Shown piece after piece: positions 27,670-35,753 of a DNA stretch of 64,000 nucleotides. The DNA is from Bacteriovoracales bacterium (lineage in GTDB: Bacteria > Bdellovibrionota > Bacteriovoracia > Bacteriovoracales > Bacteriovoracaceae): positions 25,184 to 89,183 of the forward strand of contig JASBRV010000082.1 of the NCBI GenBank assembly GCA_030149295.1, read 5' to 3'. Under the pieces are notes generated by a model that was not told the DNA's origin, ran no database searches, and worked only from the letters and a program-made list of their open reading frames with translations. The position numbers were made by a program, and so were the translations under genes. Every line of letters starts with the position of its first letter. Positions within the stretch are counted from its first letter, which is position 1.

Positions 27670-28881
27670 GTGATGAGTATAGCATACGCAATGAAAAAAT
27701 TGAGCAAAAATTCTAAGTTAAAGGGCTTTCTTGAGAGGAAAAGAAAACGTCTGGAAGTCTTAGAGAGTGCCTCAAAAGAATCTTCTAAAGCCTTAAGAAA
27801 AAGTGCTGAAGATTTTCTTAAAAAACCAAACCTTTCAAACTATACCAAACTATCCAAGGTTCTTTTCAATAGTTCTACCTGGCTTGGTAAATCGACTTTC
27901 CGATTATTTAGACCGATCGAGCCGAGCTATTTAGAAAAAGTAGAATATTTAAAAAGCCAACAAGCTCAATACATTCTCAAAGCAATTGCTCAAAAGAAAA
28001 CCATCAGTCATCACAGAGGTACCTATTCTGAGATATTTAAAACTATATTTTATGACTTTGAAATTAGTCATCTCGACAGAAGTTATCAGCGTGTTTTAAA
28101 TGTCCCCAAGATAAACACATCTGTTCTACTCATTAGCGGTGTTTTAAATGAAATTTTTACGACTCCTGCATTTGAGAGAGGAGCAAAGTACATCAAAGAA
28201 AATTATGATATCGACTTTGATTATTGTCCTACCTCAGGTACCAAAACTACTCAAGAAAACTCCAAAATGATCAAAGAGCATTTTGATATGCTAAAAAGTA
28301 AAGATCGTCCTGTATGGTTCTTTGCTTTTTCAAAAGGAGGTATCGACGTTCTTCATTTTTTAAAAGAATATTCTGGTGAATGCCAACAATCGGTAGCCGG
28401 TTTATCTACCGTTGCCAGCCCAATACTTGGTAGCGAAAGAGTTAACCATAAAGTTATTAAGCTTATTAACTCAATTCATTCGTTGGAAGAAAATAAAGTT
28501 TATCAATACTTTGACCGCCAATTTGATTTTTTATTTAAAGATTTTCAAAAAAGTCTAAGTTCTGAGTTTCAAGAGTCATGGTTTCAAGAAAACTTTTCTT
28601 ATCTGCCTCGCAATATGTTTTACACAGCACTTGCCTTAGAGGCGAATTGGTACGAAAGTCATGTTTGGATGATTTTGACTAAGCTATTCTTTCAATCCCC
28701 CTCAATAAATGATGGAATTGTTGATGCTGAAAGAGCTCTCTATCCTGAATACTTTCAGGGAATTAATCTTGGGATTTTAAAAGGTCACCATTTAATCGGA
28801 ACAAGAAGTTCCGATTACGTTCAAGAAGCCCTGATAGAAGCCCATATTGTTTTTCTTAATTATTTAGGACTCTTAAATTAA
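27670..28881 (+). CDS. Unknown protein with alpha/beta-hydrolase-like segment
   Basis: 403 residues, no signal peptide or clear membrane helix. The first 130 residues are rich in Lys and Ser and probably helical. From about residue 155 it looks like an alpha/beta hydrolase: VLLISGVLNE for the first strand, then PVWFFAFSKGGIDVLHFL, a nucleophile-elbow-like AFSKGG where a Gly would be usual before the Phe. Candidate acid and base residues would be the Asp in NDGIVDAE and the His in LKGHHL near the C-terminus. A lipase-like function is possible but not shown. It is divergent from mtnP, and its stop overlaps that of mglA. Confidence 0.6.
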   Translation: MMSIAYAMKKLSKNSKLKGFLERKRKRLEVLESASKESSKALRKSAEDFLKKPNLSNYTKLSKVLFNSSTWLGKSTFRLFRPIEPSYLEKVEYLKSQQAQYILKAIAQKKTISHHRGTYSEIFKTIFYDFEISHLDRSYQRVLNVPKINTSVLLISGVLNEIFTTPAFERGAKYIKENYDIDFDYCPTSGTKTTQENSKMIKEHFDMLKSKDRPVWFFAFSKGGIDVLHFLKEYSGECQQSVAGLSTVASPILGSERVNHKVIKLINSIHSLEENKVYQYFDRQFDFLFKDFQKSLSSEFQESWFQENFSYLPRNMFYTALALEANWYESHVWMILTKLFFQSPSINDGIVDAERALYPEYFQGINLGILKGHHLIGTRSSDYVQEALIEAHIVFLNYLGLLN

Positions 28882-29468
28882 TTAAGTCCACCCTTAAGAT
28901 TCATTAGAACGAGCTTTGATACTTCTTTTAAGGTTTCAAAAACACCCTCACCAGAAACAGCAGAAGCCTCAAAAGAAGGGGCGCCCCACTTGTTTAATTT
29001 TTTCTCCAAATCCTCTACAGAAGTAACATTTGGTAAATCTCTTTTATTCCATTGCAAAACTAAGGGTATTTTAGATATGTCATAGCCTTGCTCTGTTAGG
29101 TTTTTCTCTAACCCTTCAAGGCTCTCTAGGTTAGCATCCATTTTTTCAAGCTGGGAATCGGCGACAAAAATCAAACCATCTACTGCTCGTAAAATCAGTT
29201 TTCTGGATGCCTCATAAAAAACTTGGCCTGGAACAGTGTAAAGATGGAAACGGGTTTTATAACCTCTAATTTCACCCAACTCGAGAGGAAGAAAATCAAA
29301 AAATAAGGTTCGTTCATTTTCATTATTGAGCTTAATAATATTTCCCTTATTTTCTCCTGAGGTTTTTTTATAAACATGTTGGATATTCGTTGTCTTACCC
29401 CCTAAGCCTGGCCCGTAATAAACGATCTTACAATTAACTTCTTTTTTATTGTGATTAACAAAAGACAT
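28878..29468 (-). CDS. mglA: MglA-type small GTPase
   Basis: Ras-like GTPase of 196 residues of the MglA family, which sets the leading pole and drives gliding or type IV pilus polarity in Myxococcus and acts in prey invasion and pili in Bdellovibrio. G1 is GPGLGGKTTNI, the switch II block reads TVPGQVFYEASRKLIL with the MglA-type VPGQ, and G4 is NKRD. I chose the ATG at 29468 (GGGGA ribosome site 7 bases upstream) over the one at 29483, which would overlap the upstream gene. It lies one base after a roadblock-like gene, its likely GAP partner. Confidence 0.93.
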   Translation of the reverse strand: MSFVNHNKKEVNCKIVYYGPGLGGKTTNIQHVYKKTSGENKGNIIKLNNENERTLFFDFLPLELGEIRGYKTRFHLYTVPGQVFYEASRKLILRAVDGLIFVADSQLEKMDANLESLEGLEKNLTEQGYDISKIPLVLQWNKRDLPNVTSVEDLEKKLNKWGAPSFEASAVSGEGVFETLKEVSKLVLMNLKGGLN

Positions 29469-29469
29469 T

Positions 29470-29961
29470 TTATATCCCCGCAAAAGAAAAGAGGTCGTCT
29501 ACTTCCTCTGCTGTTACATTTTCAAAAAGAAAACCCTCTGATGTTTGAATTGCTTCATCCGCTTCATCAAATATCTCAATTTTATCAAAAAACTGCCTTA
29601 AGCTTTTTGCGTAGTTTTTTATCTTTCCCGGATTAATCTGATTTTCAAAAATAAAAGACCAAAAAACTTTTGGGTTTTTCTCAGTTGGCTGCAAAAGAAA
29701 AAATCCACTTTGGCTATTTTGGTAACTCAAACCTGTATCTGTCGTACCATCAACATGAATCATATCGGCCACGGCTTGTGAAGCTTGCCACATCCCCACC
29801 ATAAGAGCACCTAAAGACTGAGCCTCATTCTTGTTCATTTTCTTTCCAAGCAGGGAGAGAACTTGTCCATCCCTAGTCAAAACCATAATGGATACCTCCG
29901 AGAAGAATTCGTGCTTGGAAAAGGATTTAAAATGCCCACTTATTTTTTCATGTATCGTCAT
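29470..29961 (-). CDS. Roadblock/LC7-like protein, probable MglB partner
   Basis: 163 residues. The segment SIMVLTRDGQVLSLLGKKMNKNEAQSLGALMVGMWQASQAV fits the Roadblock/LC7 pattern: a strand-turn-strand DG followed by a long Ala-rich helix. MglB has this fold and is the GTPase-activating protein of MglA. The gene immediately precedes mglA with a stop and start that almost touch. Compared with standard MglB the C-terminal half is more divergent, ending in an acidic tail. Assignment as MglB is an inference from fold and adjacency. Confidence 0.65.
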   Translation of the reverse strand: MTIHEKISGHFKSFSKHEFFSEVSIMVLTRDGQVLSLLGKKMNKNEAQSLGALMVGMWQASQAVADMIHVDGTTDTGLSYQNSQSGFFLLQPTEKNPKVFWSFIFENQINPGKIKNYAKSLRQFFDKIEIFDEADEAIQTSEGFLFENVTAEEVDDLFSFAGI

Positions 29962-29965
29962 AAGT

Positions 29966-30562
29966 TCAATTAAGCCTTTTTCTATTTTCTAGTGCCTTAG
30001 TAATTGTAAGGGAATCCAGGTACTCCAAAGAGCCACCCATTGGAATTCCAAAGCCTATTCTTTCAACTTTAATATCTTCAGGCAATTCTTGATGAATATA
30101 AGAACAGGTTGCATCTCCTTCAACTGATGGGTTGACCGCCAAAATGACTTCTTTCTTATCTTCTTTTGTAATTCTCTCCACCAATTCGGGAATTCTTAAT
30201 TCATCTGGGCCAATTCCAAGTAGGGGGTTAAGAACCCCTCCAAGAATGTGATAACTTCCCTTAAAGGTGTTGCTATTTTCAATCGCAATATAGTCCGTGA
30301 TATTTTCCACCACACACACACAATCACTTTCTCTTCTATCCCGGTTTGAGCAAACCTGGCATTGTGACTGATCTGTATAAAACCCACAAACCTCACAAGA
30401 GTTTAAGTTCCCAAGACTGATCAAACTATTCCCCAGTGCCCCCAACTGAGCTTTATCCCACCGACAAATTGTGAGAACTTGGCGCAAAGCAGTCTTTTCC
30501 CCGACTCCGGGAATTTTTGTCATTTGCGAAACTGCATGCTTGAGAGAGTCGGGTAATTCCAT
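29966..30562 (-). CDS. recR: Recombination protein RecR
   Basis: Toprim zinc protein of 198 residues that works with RecO/RecF in loading RecA at gaps. The N-terminal helix-hairpin-helix holds IPGVGEKTALR, the four-Cys zinc site is CEVCGFYTDQSQCQVC, and the Toprim domain has VVENITDYIAIE and LAVNPSVEGDATCSYI. Order dnaX-ebfC-recR is one of the most conserved in bacteria and is kept here. Confidence 0.97.
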   Translation of the reverse strand: MELPDSLKHAVSQMTKIPGVGEKTALRQVLTICRWDKAQLGALGNSLISLGNLNSCEVCGFYTDQSQCQVCSNRDRRESDCVCVVENITDYIAIENSNTFKGSYHILGGVLNPLLGIGPDELRIPELVERITKEDKKEVILAVNPSVEGDATCSYIHQELPEDIKVERIGFGIPMGGSLEYLDSLTITKALENRKRLN

Positions 30563-30564
30563 CT

Positions 30565-30879
30565 CTAAAAAAGCCCCGGAATACTTAATCCACCAGTAAC
30601 CTTAGACATTGCACTTGAAACCATGTCTTGTGATTCTTTTACAGCTTGATTAACACTGGTTTGAACTAATTCTTCTAGAGTTTCTACATCATTTGGATCA
30701 ACACACTCAGGGTTAATAGAAAGTGAAAGGATTTCTTGCTTACCATTGATTTTAATCTTAATCATCCCGCCACCACTCGATGTTTCTAGCTCCCTAGACT
30801 CTAACTCTTTTTGTAGTGTTGCCATCTTTTGTTGCATTTGCTGTGCTTGCTTCATTAGTGCATTCATATTTTTTGCCAT
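30565..30879 (-). CDS. ebfC: YbaB/EbfC nucleoid-associated protein
   Basis: Small dimeric DNA-binding protein of 104 residues. It has the Met/Gln-rich first helix MKQAQQMQQKMATLQKEL, the strand region TSSGGGMIKIKINGKQEILSL typical of the family, and a helical C-terminus. It lies between dnaX and recR, 2-3 bases from each, and the three act in replication and repair. Confidence 0.96.
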   Translation of the reverse strand: MAKNMNALMKQAQQMQQKMATLQKELESRELETSSGGGMIKIKINGKQEILSLSINPECVDPNDVETLEELVQTSVNQAVKESQDMVSSAMSKVTGGLSIPGLF

Positions 30880-30882
30880 TTT

Positions 30883-32613
30883 TTACTCCTCTTCTATTTT
30901 TACCTTATCAATTGGTCTTCCAAATAAACGTTCTGCCTCTTTTATAATGGGGTGTGAACGCAACTGCTCTTCTTTGCTACTTAAGGCCTGCTGCCTCTTT
31001 TTTTCACGAATCTCAGATTTAGAGAGAAAATCTGATTTATCATTTAACTCAATGAGAATTAGTTCCAGCCTAACTTCGGGGACTGCGAAAAAACTTTTCA
31101 TTAGCCCCTCTATTTTTTCTTTTCCCTCTCCATCAACCAAGTGGTCATAAAAAAGTTTCGAGTCGTGAGAGAAGCCATATTTTATATAAGCACTGCCATC
31201 ACCAATTTCGAGCTCTTCAAGAACATTTCCTTGCTCTAATTCAGCATAAATCGCAGGGATTTCCTTTTTTAAAAAGAGTTCAAAATCTTGCCAAGTATTT
31301 CCTTTTGAAACAGGGGAGGGTGTTGCATCTTCTTTTTCTTTATCTATATTCGTATTTGCACCTGTATCTTGCCCTCTTTCTTCTTCTACCTCTTGAACTT
31401 CCTTGATCTCTTCCGGACCATCCATGAAACCAGGTGGCGGATTGTCTTCTAAAGTATTTGGAGGTGGGAGCGCCTCAGGAGTTAACTCTTTTTTTTTTAA
31501 TGTATCCGAAACACTTAGACCAGTTCCTCTTAAGATATCACCTCTTCTTGCGTGTTTTTGAAGAACCACACTAATTGTTTTTTCTGGAGAGATCGAATCA
31601 ATCGCCCAAGAAAAATCTCTTGAGAGGGACTCAAACACCCAAAAAAGTTCATCTATTGTAGCATTCTCAACGAAAGTCTTTGCCTCAGACGAAAGTTCAA
31701 CTTTTTCAAGGTGATCCACATTCTCAATAACATTGTAATAAAAGTCTAAAAGGCCCGTTGTAATATTGGAGACACTAACATTTTCAAAAAGCATTTTCCT
31801 AAAAGTATTTACCGCGTCCTCAGATTTTCCCAAAAGAATTGATTCACCAAGCTCTCTAATCGCAGAAACCTTTGCCAATCCAAGCGCCACAGATAAAACA
31901 TCTTCTGTAACGTTTTGATCATCACTAAAGCTTAAGACCTGGTCCATTAGAGACAAAGTGTCTCTAAAAGATCCATTTCCTTGCTGGGCTAAGATCTTGA
32001 TAAGCTCTTCGTTTTCAAAAACGATCCCTTCTGTTTTAGCAATGGTCTTAATATGGGTGAACAATGTTTCTACTGAAGCATTTCTAAAATCAAAACGAAT
32101 ACAGCGTGATAAAACCGTATCAAGAAGTTTGTGTGGTTCAGTTGTCGCTAGCAAAAAGACTGTATGCTCTGGTGGTTCTTCAAGTGTTTTAAGGAGGGCA
32201 TTAAAAGCACTCGTCGAAAGCATATGCACTTCATCAATGATATAAACTTTGTAGTGACCGAAGGTAGGCAGGGTCTGAACATTATTAACGAGCTCTCGAA
32301 TATCATCCACGCTGTTATTTGAGGCTCCATCTATTTCCAAAACGTTCATGGAACTGCCAGCATCAAACTCTTTGCATCCCTCACAAGAATTACAAGGATT
32401 AGCGTCTTCACCACGATTTAAACACCTTAAACTTTTGGCAAAAATTCTAGCAACAGACGTTTTCCCAATTCCCCTCGTGCCCGTGAGAATATAAGCATGG
32501 CCAAGACGATCTTTAGCGATTGCATTTTGAAAAGAGCGAGTAACATGCTCTTGACCTACAACATCTTGAAATCTCTTAGGTCTATATTTACGGGATAATA
32601 CCTGATATGCCAC
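30883..32613 (-). CDS. dnaX: DNA polymerase III subunit gamma/tau
   Basis: Clamp-loader ATPase of 576 residues. Walker A GTRGIGKTSVARIF, the four-Cys zinc module (CLNRGEDANPCNSCEGC), Walker B DEVHML and the SRC sensor region SRCIRFDF are in place in domains I-II; domain III runs to about residue 365. A Pro-rich acidic linker follows, then a C-terminal domain that would bind DnaE. At the junction the message has ten A residues, and slippage there in either frame gives a stop within 2-5 codons, which would yield a gamma-like product of about 375 residues. Downstream of the SRP RNA gene. Confidence 0.97.
   Translation of the reverse strand: MAYQVLSRKYRPKRFQDVVGQEHVTRSFQNAIAKDRLGHAYILTGTRGIGKTSVARIFAKSLRCLNRGEDANPCNSCEGCKEFDAGSSMNVLEIDGASNNSVDDIRELVNNVQTLPTFGHYKVYIIDEVHMLSTSAFNALLKTLEEPPEHTVFLLATTEPHKLLDTVLSRCIRFDFRNASVETLFTHIKTIAKTEGIVFENEELIKILAQQGNGSFRDTLSLMDQVLSFSDDQNVTEDVLSVALGLAKVSAIRELGESILLGKSEDAVNTFRKMLFENVSVSNITTGLLDFYYNVIENVDHLEKVELSSEAKTFVENATIDELFWVFESLSRDFSWAIDSISPEKTISVVLQKHARRGDILRGTGLSVSDTLKKKELTPEALPPPNTLEDNPPPGFMDGPEEIKEVQEVEEERGQDTGANTNIDKEKEDATPSPVSKGNTWQDFELFLKKEIPAIYAELEQGNVLEELEIGDGSAYIKYGFSHDSKLFYDHLVDGEGKEKIEGLMKSFFAVPEVRLELILIELNDKSDFLSKSEIREKKRQQALSSKEEQLRSHPIIKEAERLFGRPIDKVKIEEE
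31489..31498 (-). promoter_or_regulatory. A10 slippage site in dnaX (possible gamma-subunit signal)
   Basis: Ten consecutive A on the coding strand at codons 371-374, exactly between domain III and the Pro-rich linker. Loss of one A gives a TAA two codons later; gain of one A gives a TGA five codons later. Thermus thermophilus dnaX uses an A9 run for transcriptional slippage to make gamma, and E. coli uses A AAA AAG ribosomal frameshifting. Activity here is inferred. Confidence 0.55.
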
Positions 32614-32685
32614 GCGTTAAAATCCTTTATTCGTTCGGCTCCCATAATACAGAGCTTTTAAAGGGGATGGCAAAAGTTTTGGATA

Positions 32686-32789
<104 letters not shown>

Positions 32790-32794
32790 CGCCA

Positions 32795-32823
32795 AATATA
32801 GGAAATGGGGGTGGTGCTGTCAA
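32795..32823 (-). promoter_or_regulatory. Sigma-70 promoter of the SRP RNA
   Basis: On the minus strand TTGACA (32818-32823), a 17-base spacer, then TATATT (32795-32800). Transcription would start near 32789, matching the first paired base of the RNA. It may also feed dnaX-ebfC-recR-mglB-mglA. Confidence 0.85.
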
Positions 32824-32930
32824 TGAAAAGAGAAAATGGCGGAGGATACTGAAAGCGCAAGCTTTCTGTTGGATTGGCAAACGTTAGAGCAGCCGTATCG
32901 GAGTAATACATAGGATCAATTTATAAGTTG

Positions 32931-32953
32931 AAAATGGCGGAGGACAAGAGATT
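32931..32953. repeat. attL-like direct repeat (left end of element 1)
   Basis: 23 bases identical to 38085-38107, including the last 19 or so bases of a tRNA-Ser 3' end with its CCA. It lies in non-coding DNA here, as expected for the remnant end of a tRNA-targeting insertion. A partial 15-base copy at 32832-32846 may be an older scar. Confidence 0.8.
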
Positions 32954-33037
32954 TGATTCCGCCACTTAAAGCCTACTCAAGTTTTGCATGATTTTGAGCC
33001 CAAAAGAGCTTAATTGCTAACAATTCAACTAAATACC

Positions 33038-33060
33038 TGACCCAAAAGCTAATACCCATT
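33038..33060. repeat. Inverted repeat IR-left of element 1
   Basis: 23 bases whose reverse complement recurs at 36601-36622 with a single base missing. It lies about 60 bases before the first gene, while the partner lies about 20 bases before the integrase start. It is a candidate operator or integrase/excisionase arm site. Confidence 0.7.
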
Positions 33061-33118
33061 GTCATTTTATTGCTACCTATTGTAGCCCTGTTTTTAGCAC
33101 CTAAAGACAAGGCAGCTC

Positions 33119-34024
33119 ATGGCGACCAATGAAGAGTTAATTTCATATTTGAAAAAAGAGGACAATCTCACCCCCATTATTTATGAAAATGGAATGAAGC
33201 ACTATGCCACAAAAGGCGAGAAAGAGTTGACTAGATTTTTAGACTTTAAAAAGAGAATGGAGAACTTACAGGAGTATTTTGATGGAATCCAAAGATCATT
33301 AAAGAAACAGAGGTCAATTAACTCCAAAAACAAAGTCTCATTGATTAAGTTTTTTACAAACAGCAATATGCAACATTTCCCTTTTATTGAATTCGCCAAC
33401 ATTCTGAATAGGGATAGCTCAGATATAAACACCGAGGAACTACTTAAAGTTATCAACAAAGTGCAGCTTAGCATTAAAGCTCCTCTCTATTCCTTCCCTA
33501 GGTTCGAAGAGACCTATGTTTATTTCATCCCAACTACCCAAGCATTAGATGGCTTTTTACACCCCATGCTTGAATCTCAAGTTATCTATGAAACAAACAT
33601 AGAGGAGCTTGAGTTAAATTTAATCAAAACAGGGGAAATAGTGAAATTTCAAGATAACCCACAAGAGTTCAAAAATATTTTTGTAGAGGTCATAAGAGAG
33701 TTCCAAGCCTTTTTAGATGAACTCATAGATAAGAAATGCCTCGATGAACAAGAACATTACATGGAAATCAATCAATATAAGATGCAACTAGCATTTTCCA
33801 ATACAGGTAGTTTTAATCACACCTTTGCAAAAGATGGTCTTTTCCAAAACACAGTTTATTCTTTGGCAAAAATTGACCTTTTGAGGTGGCTTCAAATCTT
33901 TGGAGATAGTTTCTTTATAAGAAGAATAGGCAAATGTGATTGGTGTGGCCGCTACTTTGTAAAGTCCGACACCTCAATGCAACACTGTTCAAAGCTCTGT
34001 AATAAAAGAAAGCATAATCAGTAA
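33119..34024 (+). CDS. Unknown protein with CGNR-like C-terminal zinc finger
   Basis: 301 residues; first gene of the element. The body has no recognisable domain. The last 35 residues (about 267-300) hold CDWCGRYFVKSD, HCSKLC and NKRKHN, resembling the CGNR zinc finger C-x2-C-xn-C-x3-C-G-N-R-K with the CGNR changed to CNKR. CGNR proteins are thought to be transcription regulators with a C-terminal DNA-binding finger, so this may be the element's regulator. The stop is followed by a short non-coding gap and the excisionase-like gene. Confidence 0.65.
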   Translation: MATNEELISYLKKEDNLTPIIYENGMKHYATKGEKELTRFLDFKKRMENLQEYFDGIQRSLKKQRSINSKNKVSLIKFFTNSNMQHFPFIEFANILNRDSSDINTEELLKVINKVQLSIKAPLYSFPRFEETYVYFIPTTQALDGFLHPMLESQVIYETNIEELELNLIKTGEIVKFQDNPQEFKNIFVEVIREFQAFLDELIDKKCLDEQEHYMEINQYKMQLAFSNTGSFNHTFAKDGLFQNTVYSLAKIDLLRWLQIFGDSFFIRRIGKCDWCGRYFVKSDTSMQHCSKLCNKRKHNQ

Positions 34025-34090
34025 ACAGATTTGCCCAAATCAGCAAATCTGAACCTCCATTTTTAATTCTTAAAAAAGTTCTCTCTAGGT

Positions 34091-34118
34091 AGAGTTGTTA
34101 TTAACACTTATCAACTCT
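34091..34118. promoter_or_regulatory. Inverted repeat before the excisionase-like gene
   Basis: AGAGTTG (34091-34097) and CAACTCT (34112-34118) form a perfect 7-bp palindrome with a 14-base centre, ending 18 bases before the start codon of the downstream gene. The size and place fit an operator. Confidence 0.5.
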
Positions 34119-34135
34119 TCACTAAAGGAGAATGA

Positions 34136-34417
34136 ATGTATCAAGAAAACATGCAAAAAGAAGTTGGGCTAAAGAAATTAACTCATGACCTTCTTGAGGC
34201 ACTAAAAAACATTCACACCTCAACACTATCATTAAAAAGTAATGAACCTTATCTAAGCGCAAGCGAGCTTTGCGACTATTTAAAAATCAAAGACTCAAAA
34301 ATGAGGAAAATGGTTTTGACCAAAAAGATTCCGCACACCAAAGTTGGCCGCCACTTAAGGTTTAGCAAAGAAGAAATTAACAACTGGCTTGAAGAAAACT
34401 CAGTCAAGGTTGACTGA
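34136..34417 (+). CDS. xis: Excisionase-like helix-turn-helix protein
   Basis: 93 residues. From about residue 38 it matches the excisionase/MerR-like winged helix-turn-helix: YLSASELCDYLKI, then KKIPHTKVGRHLRFSKEEINNWLEE. Such small proteins bend att DNA and tilt integrases towards excision, or repress element promoters. An AGGAG site sits before the start. The N-terminal 35 residues are extra compared with minimal excisionases. Its role is inferred from the family and from the tyrosine recombinase in the same element. Confidence 0.75.
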   Translation: MYQENMQKEVGLKKLTHDLLEALKNIHTSTLSLKSNEPYLSASELCDYLKIKDSKMRKMVLTKKIPHTKVGRHLRFSKEEINNWLEENSVKVD

Positions 34418-34531
34418 GAGAGTGTAGAGGGGTGAGTTAATCTTTTGTGGCAACTCTAGATTAGTTCTCCTTTAACTCTATTTCAACAGCTATTTATTTT
34501 TTATTCCTCTCATGAAGGTAAAGGAAGAATT

Positions 34532-34882
34532 ATGTCTAAAAACACAACAGTTATTGGCACACTAAAAGAAGTAACTATTTTTACTCGGAAAAACTATGAT
34601 GACTCCATTGGTTTAATCATGGCCTTCACCACAAAAGAACATGGCTTAATACCAAGGACTTTTAACCTACCGAGAAAAGTTACACCTAAGACTCATTTAG
34701 GTAAGTCTCTCAGAGACATGTCATTAGAGATTCCAACCTATCTGTTATCAAGTCACTCACTACTGGCAGAGGAAGTTGAGCGCCAAGCAGAGGGACAACC
34801 ATTTCTTTTAGAGCTTGAACCAACAGGTAAGGAGAAATACCCCTACAACATTGTCCGAATATTAAGTGCAAACAAACAGTAA
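34532..34882 (+). CDS. Unknown small protein, possible replication accessory
   Basis: 116 residues, beta-rich by composition, with no membrane segment. It precedes the Rep_trans-like gene by 32 bases. In rolling-circle phages and elements this slot often encodes a single-strand DNA-binding protein, and the alternating hydrophobic pattern could suit an OB fold, but I see no family motif. Function not assigned. A GGAAG site precedes the ATG. Confidence 0.55.
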   Translation: MSKNTTVIGTLKEVTIFTRKNYDDSIGLIMAFTTKEHGLIPRTFNLPRKVTPKTHLGKSLRDMSLEIPTYLLSSHSLLAEEVERQAEGQPFLLELEPTGKEKYPYNIVRILSANKQ

Positions 34883-34914
34883 ATTACTCAACTTGAACAT
34901 AATATTGGTGACAC

Positions 34915-35751
34915 ATGATTGATATGCTTGGCCTTGTCTCAGATAAGGTAATAACCCCTAAAGAAATCGAACAAAAAAAGAAGGCCCTAGAGCTTAACTG
35001 TAACCTTGTTCTAGATAAGAACTATTGTCGATCTTATATGTTCTCACAAAAAGGGAATCACCTTTTCTGGCTAAAGACAGGGCCAAGGGTATCGGCCATA
35101 AAAGAGACTGCTATTCTAATTAACCCCTCAAGGTTTAGCGGCCACAAAGAAGTCCTAGAAATAAGTGAGTCCTTTCTTGGTAATGAGATAAGCATTAACA
35201 GGCTAGACCTATGTTCAGACCTACCTATTTCTATTGGTGAAATCCAAAGCAGACTGAGGGTTAAGTTCAAAAGAAAAAGAAGTGAGTTTGAGGAGGGTAA
35301 TACCCTAACAGGCTTTTACTTTGGCACTAGAAATGAAGTCATTGTTGTATATGACAAGGCAAGACAACTAGCCAAGTTTAACAAGTTCAAACTAGCCCCT
35401 GTAAAGGGTGAGCCTTTGGGTAAGGTAACAAGAATAGAAATAAGGCTTAGAGGCAATAAACTTCCTTATAAGTCTTTGAGTGACTTACACCAATACCAAG
35501 GCTTTAACCCTTTTAGTAACATTGAGATTGTTGACTTTGTTGAGTGTGACAATACTAGGGCGCAGAGTAGAGCTAAGGCTGATTATCTAAAGCAACTTTC
35601 TAAAGAGGTTGGGTTTAGTCATGCCTTTAGGGTCTTTAATCAGGAAAACAACTTTCACAAAACAATGGGTAAGTATCTAACAAAGTCCGATCTTACAAAC
35701 AGACTTTTTAATAAACATATTAATGATCTAACAAAGTATCTAAGGAGCTGA
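34915..35751 (+). CDS. Rep_trans/NicK-like replication initiation protein
   Basis: 278 residues. Blocks NRLDLCSDL (about residue 100), TGFYFGTRNEVIVVYDKARQLA (about 130-150) and TRIEIRLRG (about 180) correspond to the strand, YxGxR..vYDK and RxExR pattern of the Rep_trans family. That family includes RepC of pT181 plasmids, phage CTX RstA relatives and the relaxase NicK of ICEBs1; its members nick a double-strand origin and stay bound to the 5' end through a Tyr. This suggests rolling-circle replication of the excised circle. It is followed by the next gene after 2 bases. Confidence 0.7.
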   Translation: MIDMLGLVSDKVITPKEIEQKKKALELNCNLVLDKNYCRSYMFSQKGNHLFWLKTGPRVSAIKETAILINPSRFSGHKEVLEISESFLGNEISINRLDLCSDLPISIGEIQSRLRVKFKRKRSEFEEGNTLTGFYFGTRNEVIVVYDKARQLAKFNKFKLAPVKGEPLGKVTRIEIRLRGNKLPYKSLSDLHQYQGFNPFSNIEIVDFVECDNTRAQSRAKADYLKQLSKEVGFSHAFRVFNQENNFHKTMGKYLTKSDLTNRLFNKHINDLTKYLRS

Positions 35752-35753
35752 CT

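Noticed and set aside
30746..31150. 134-codon open frame antisense to ebfC and dnaX
   Set aside because: Cys/Ser/Ile-rich translation typical of the complement of coding DNA, with two strong genes on the other strand.
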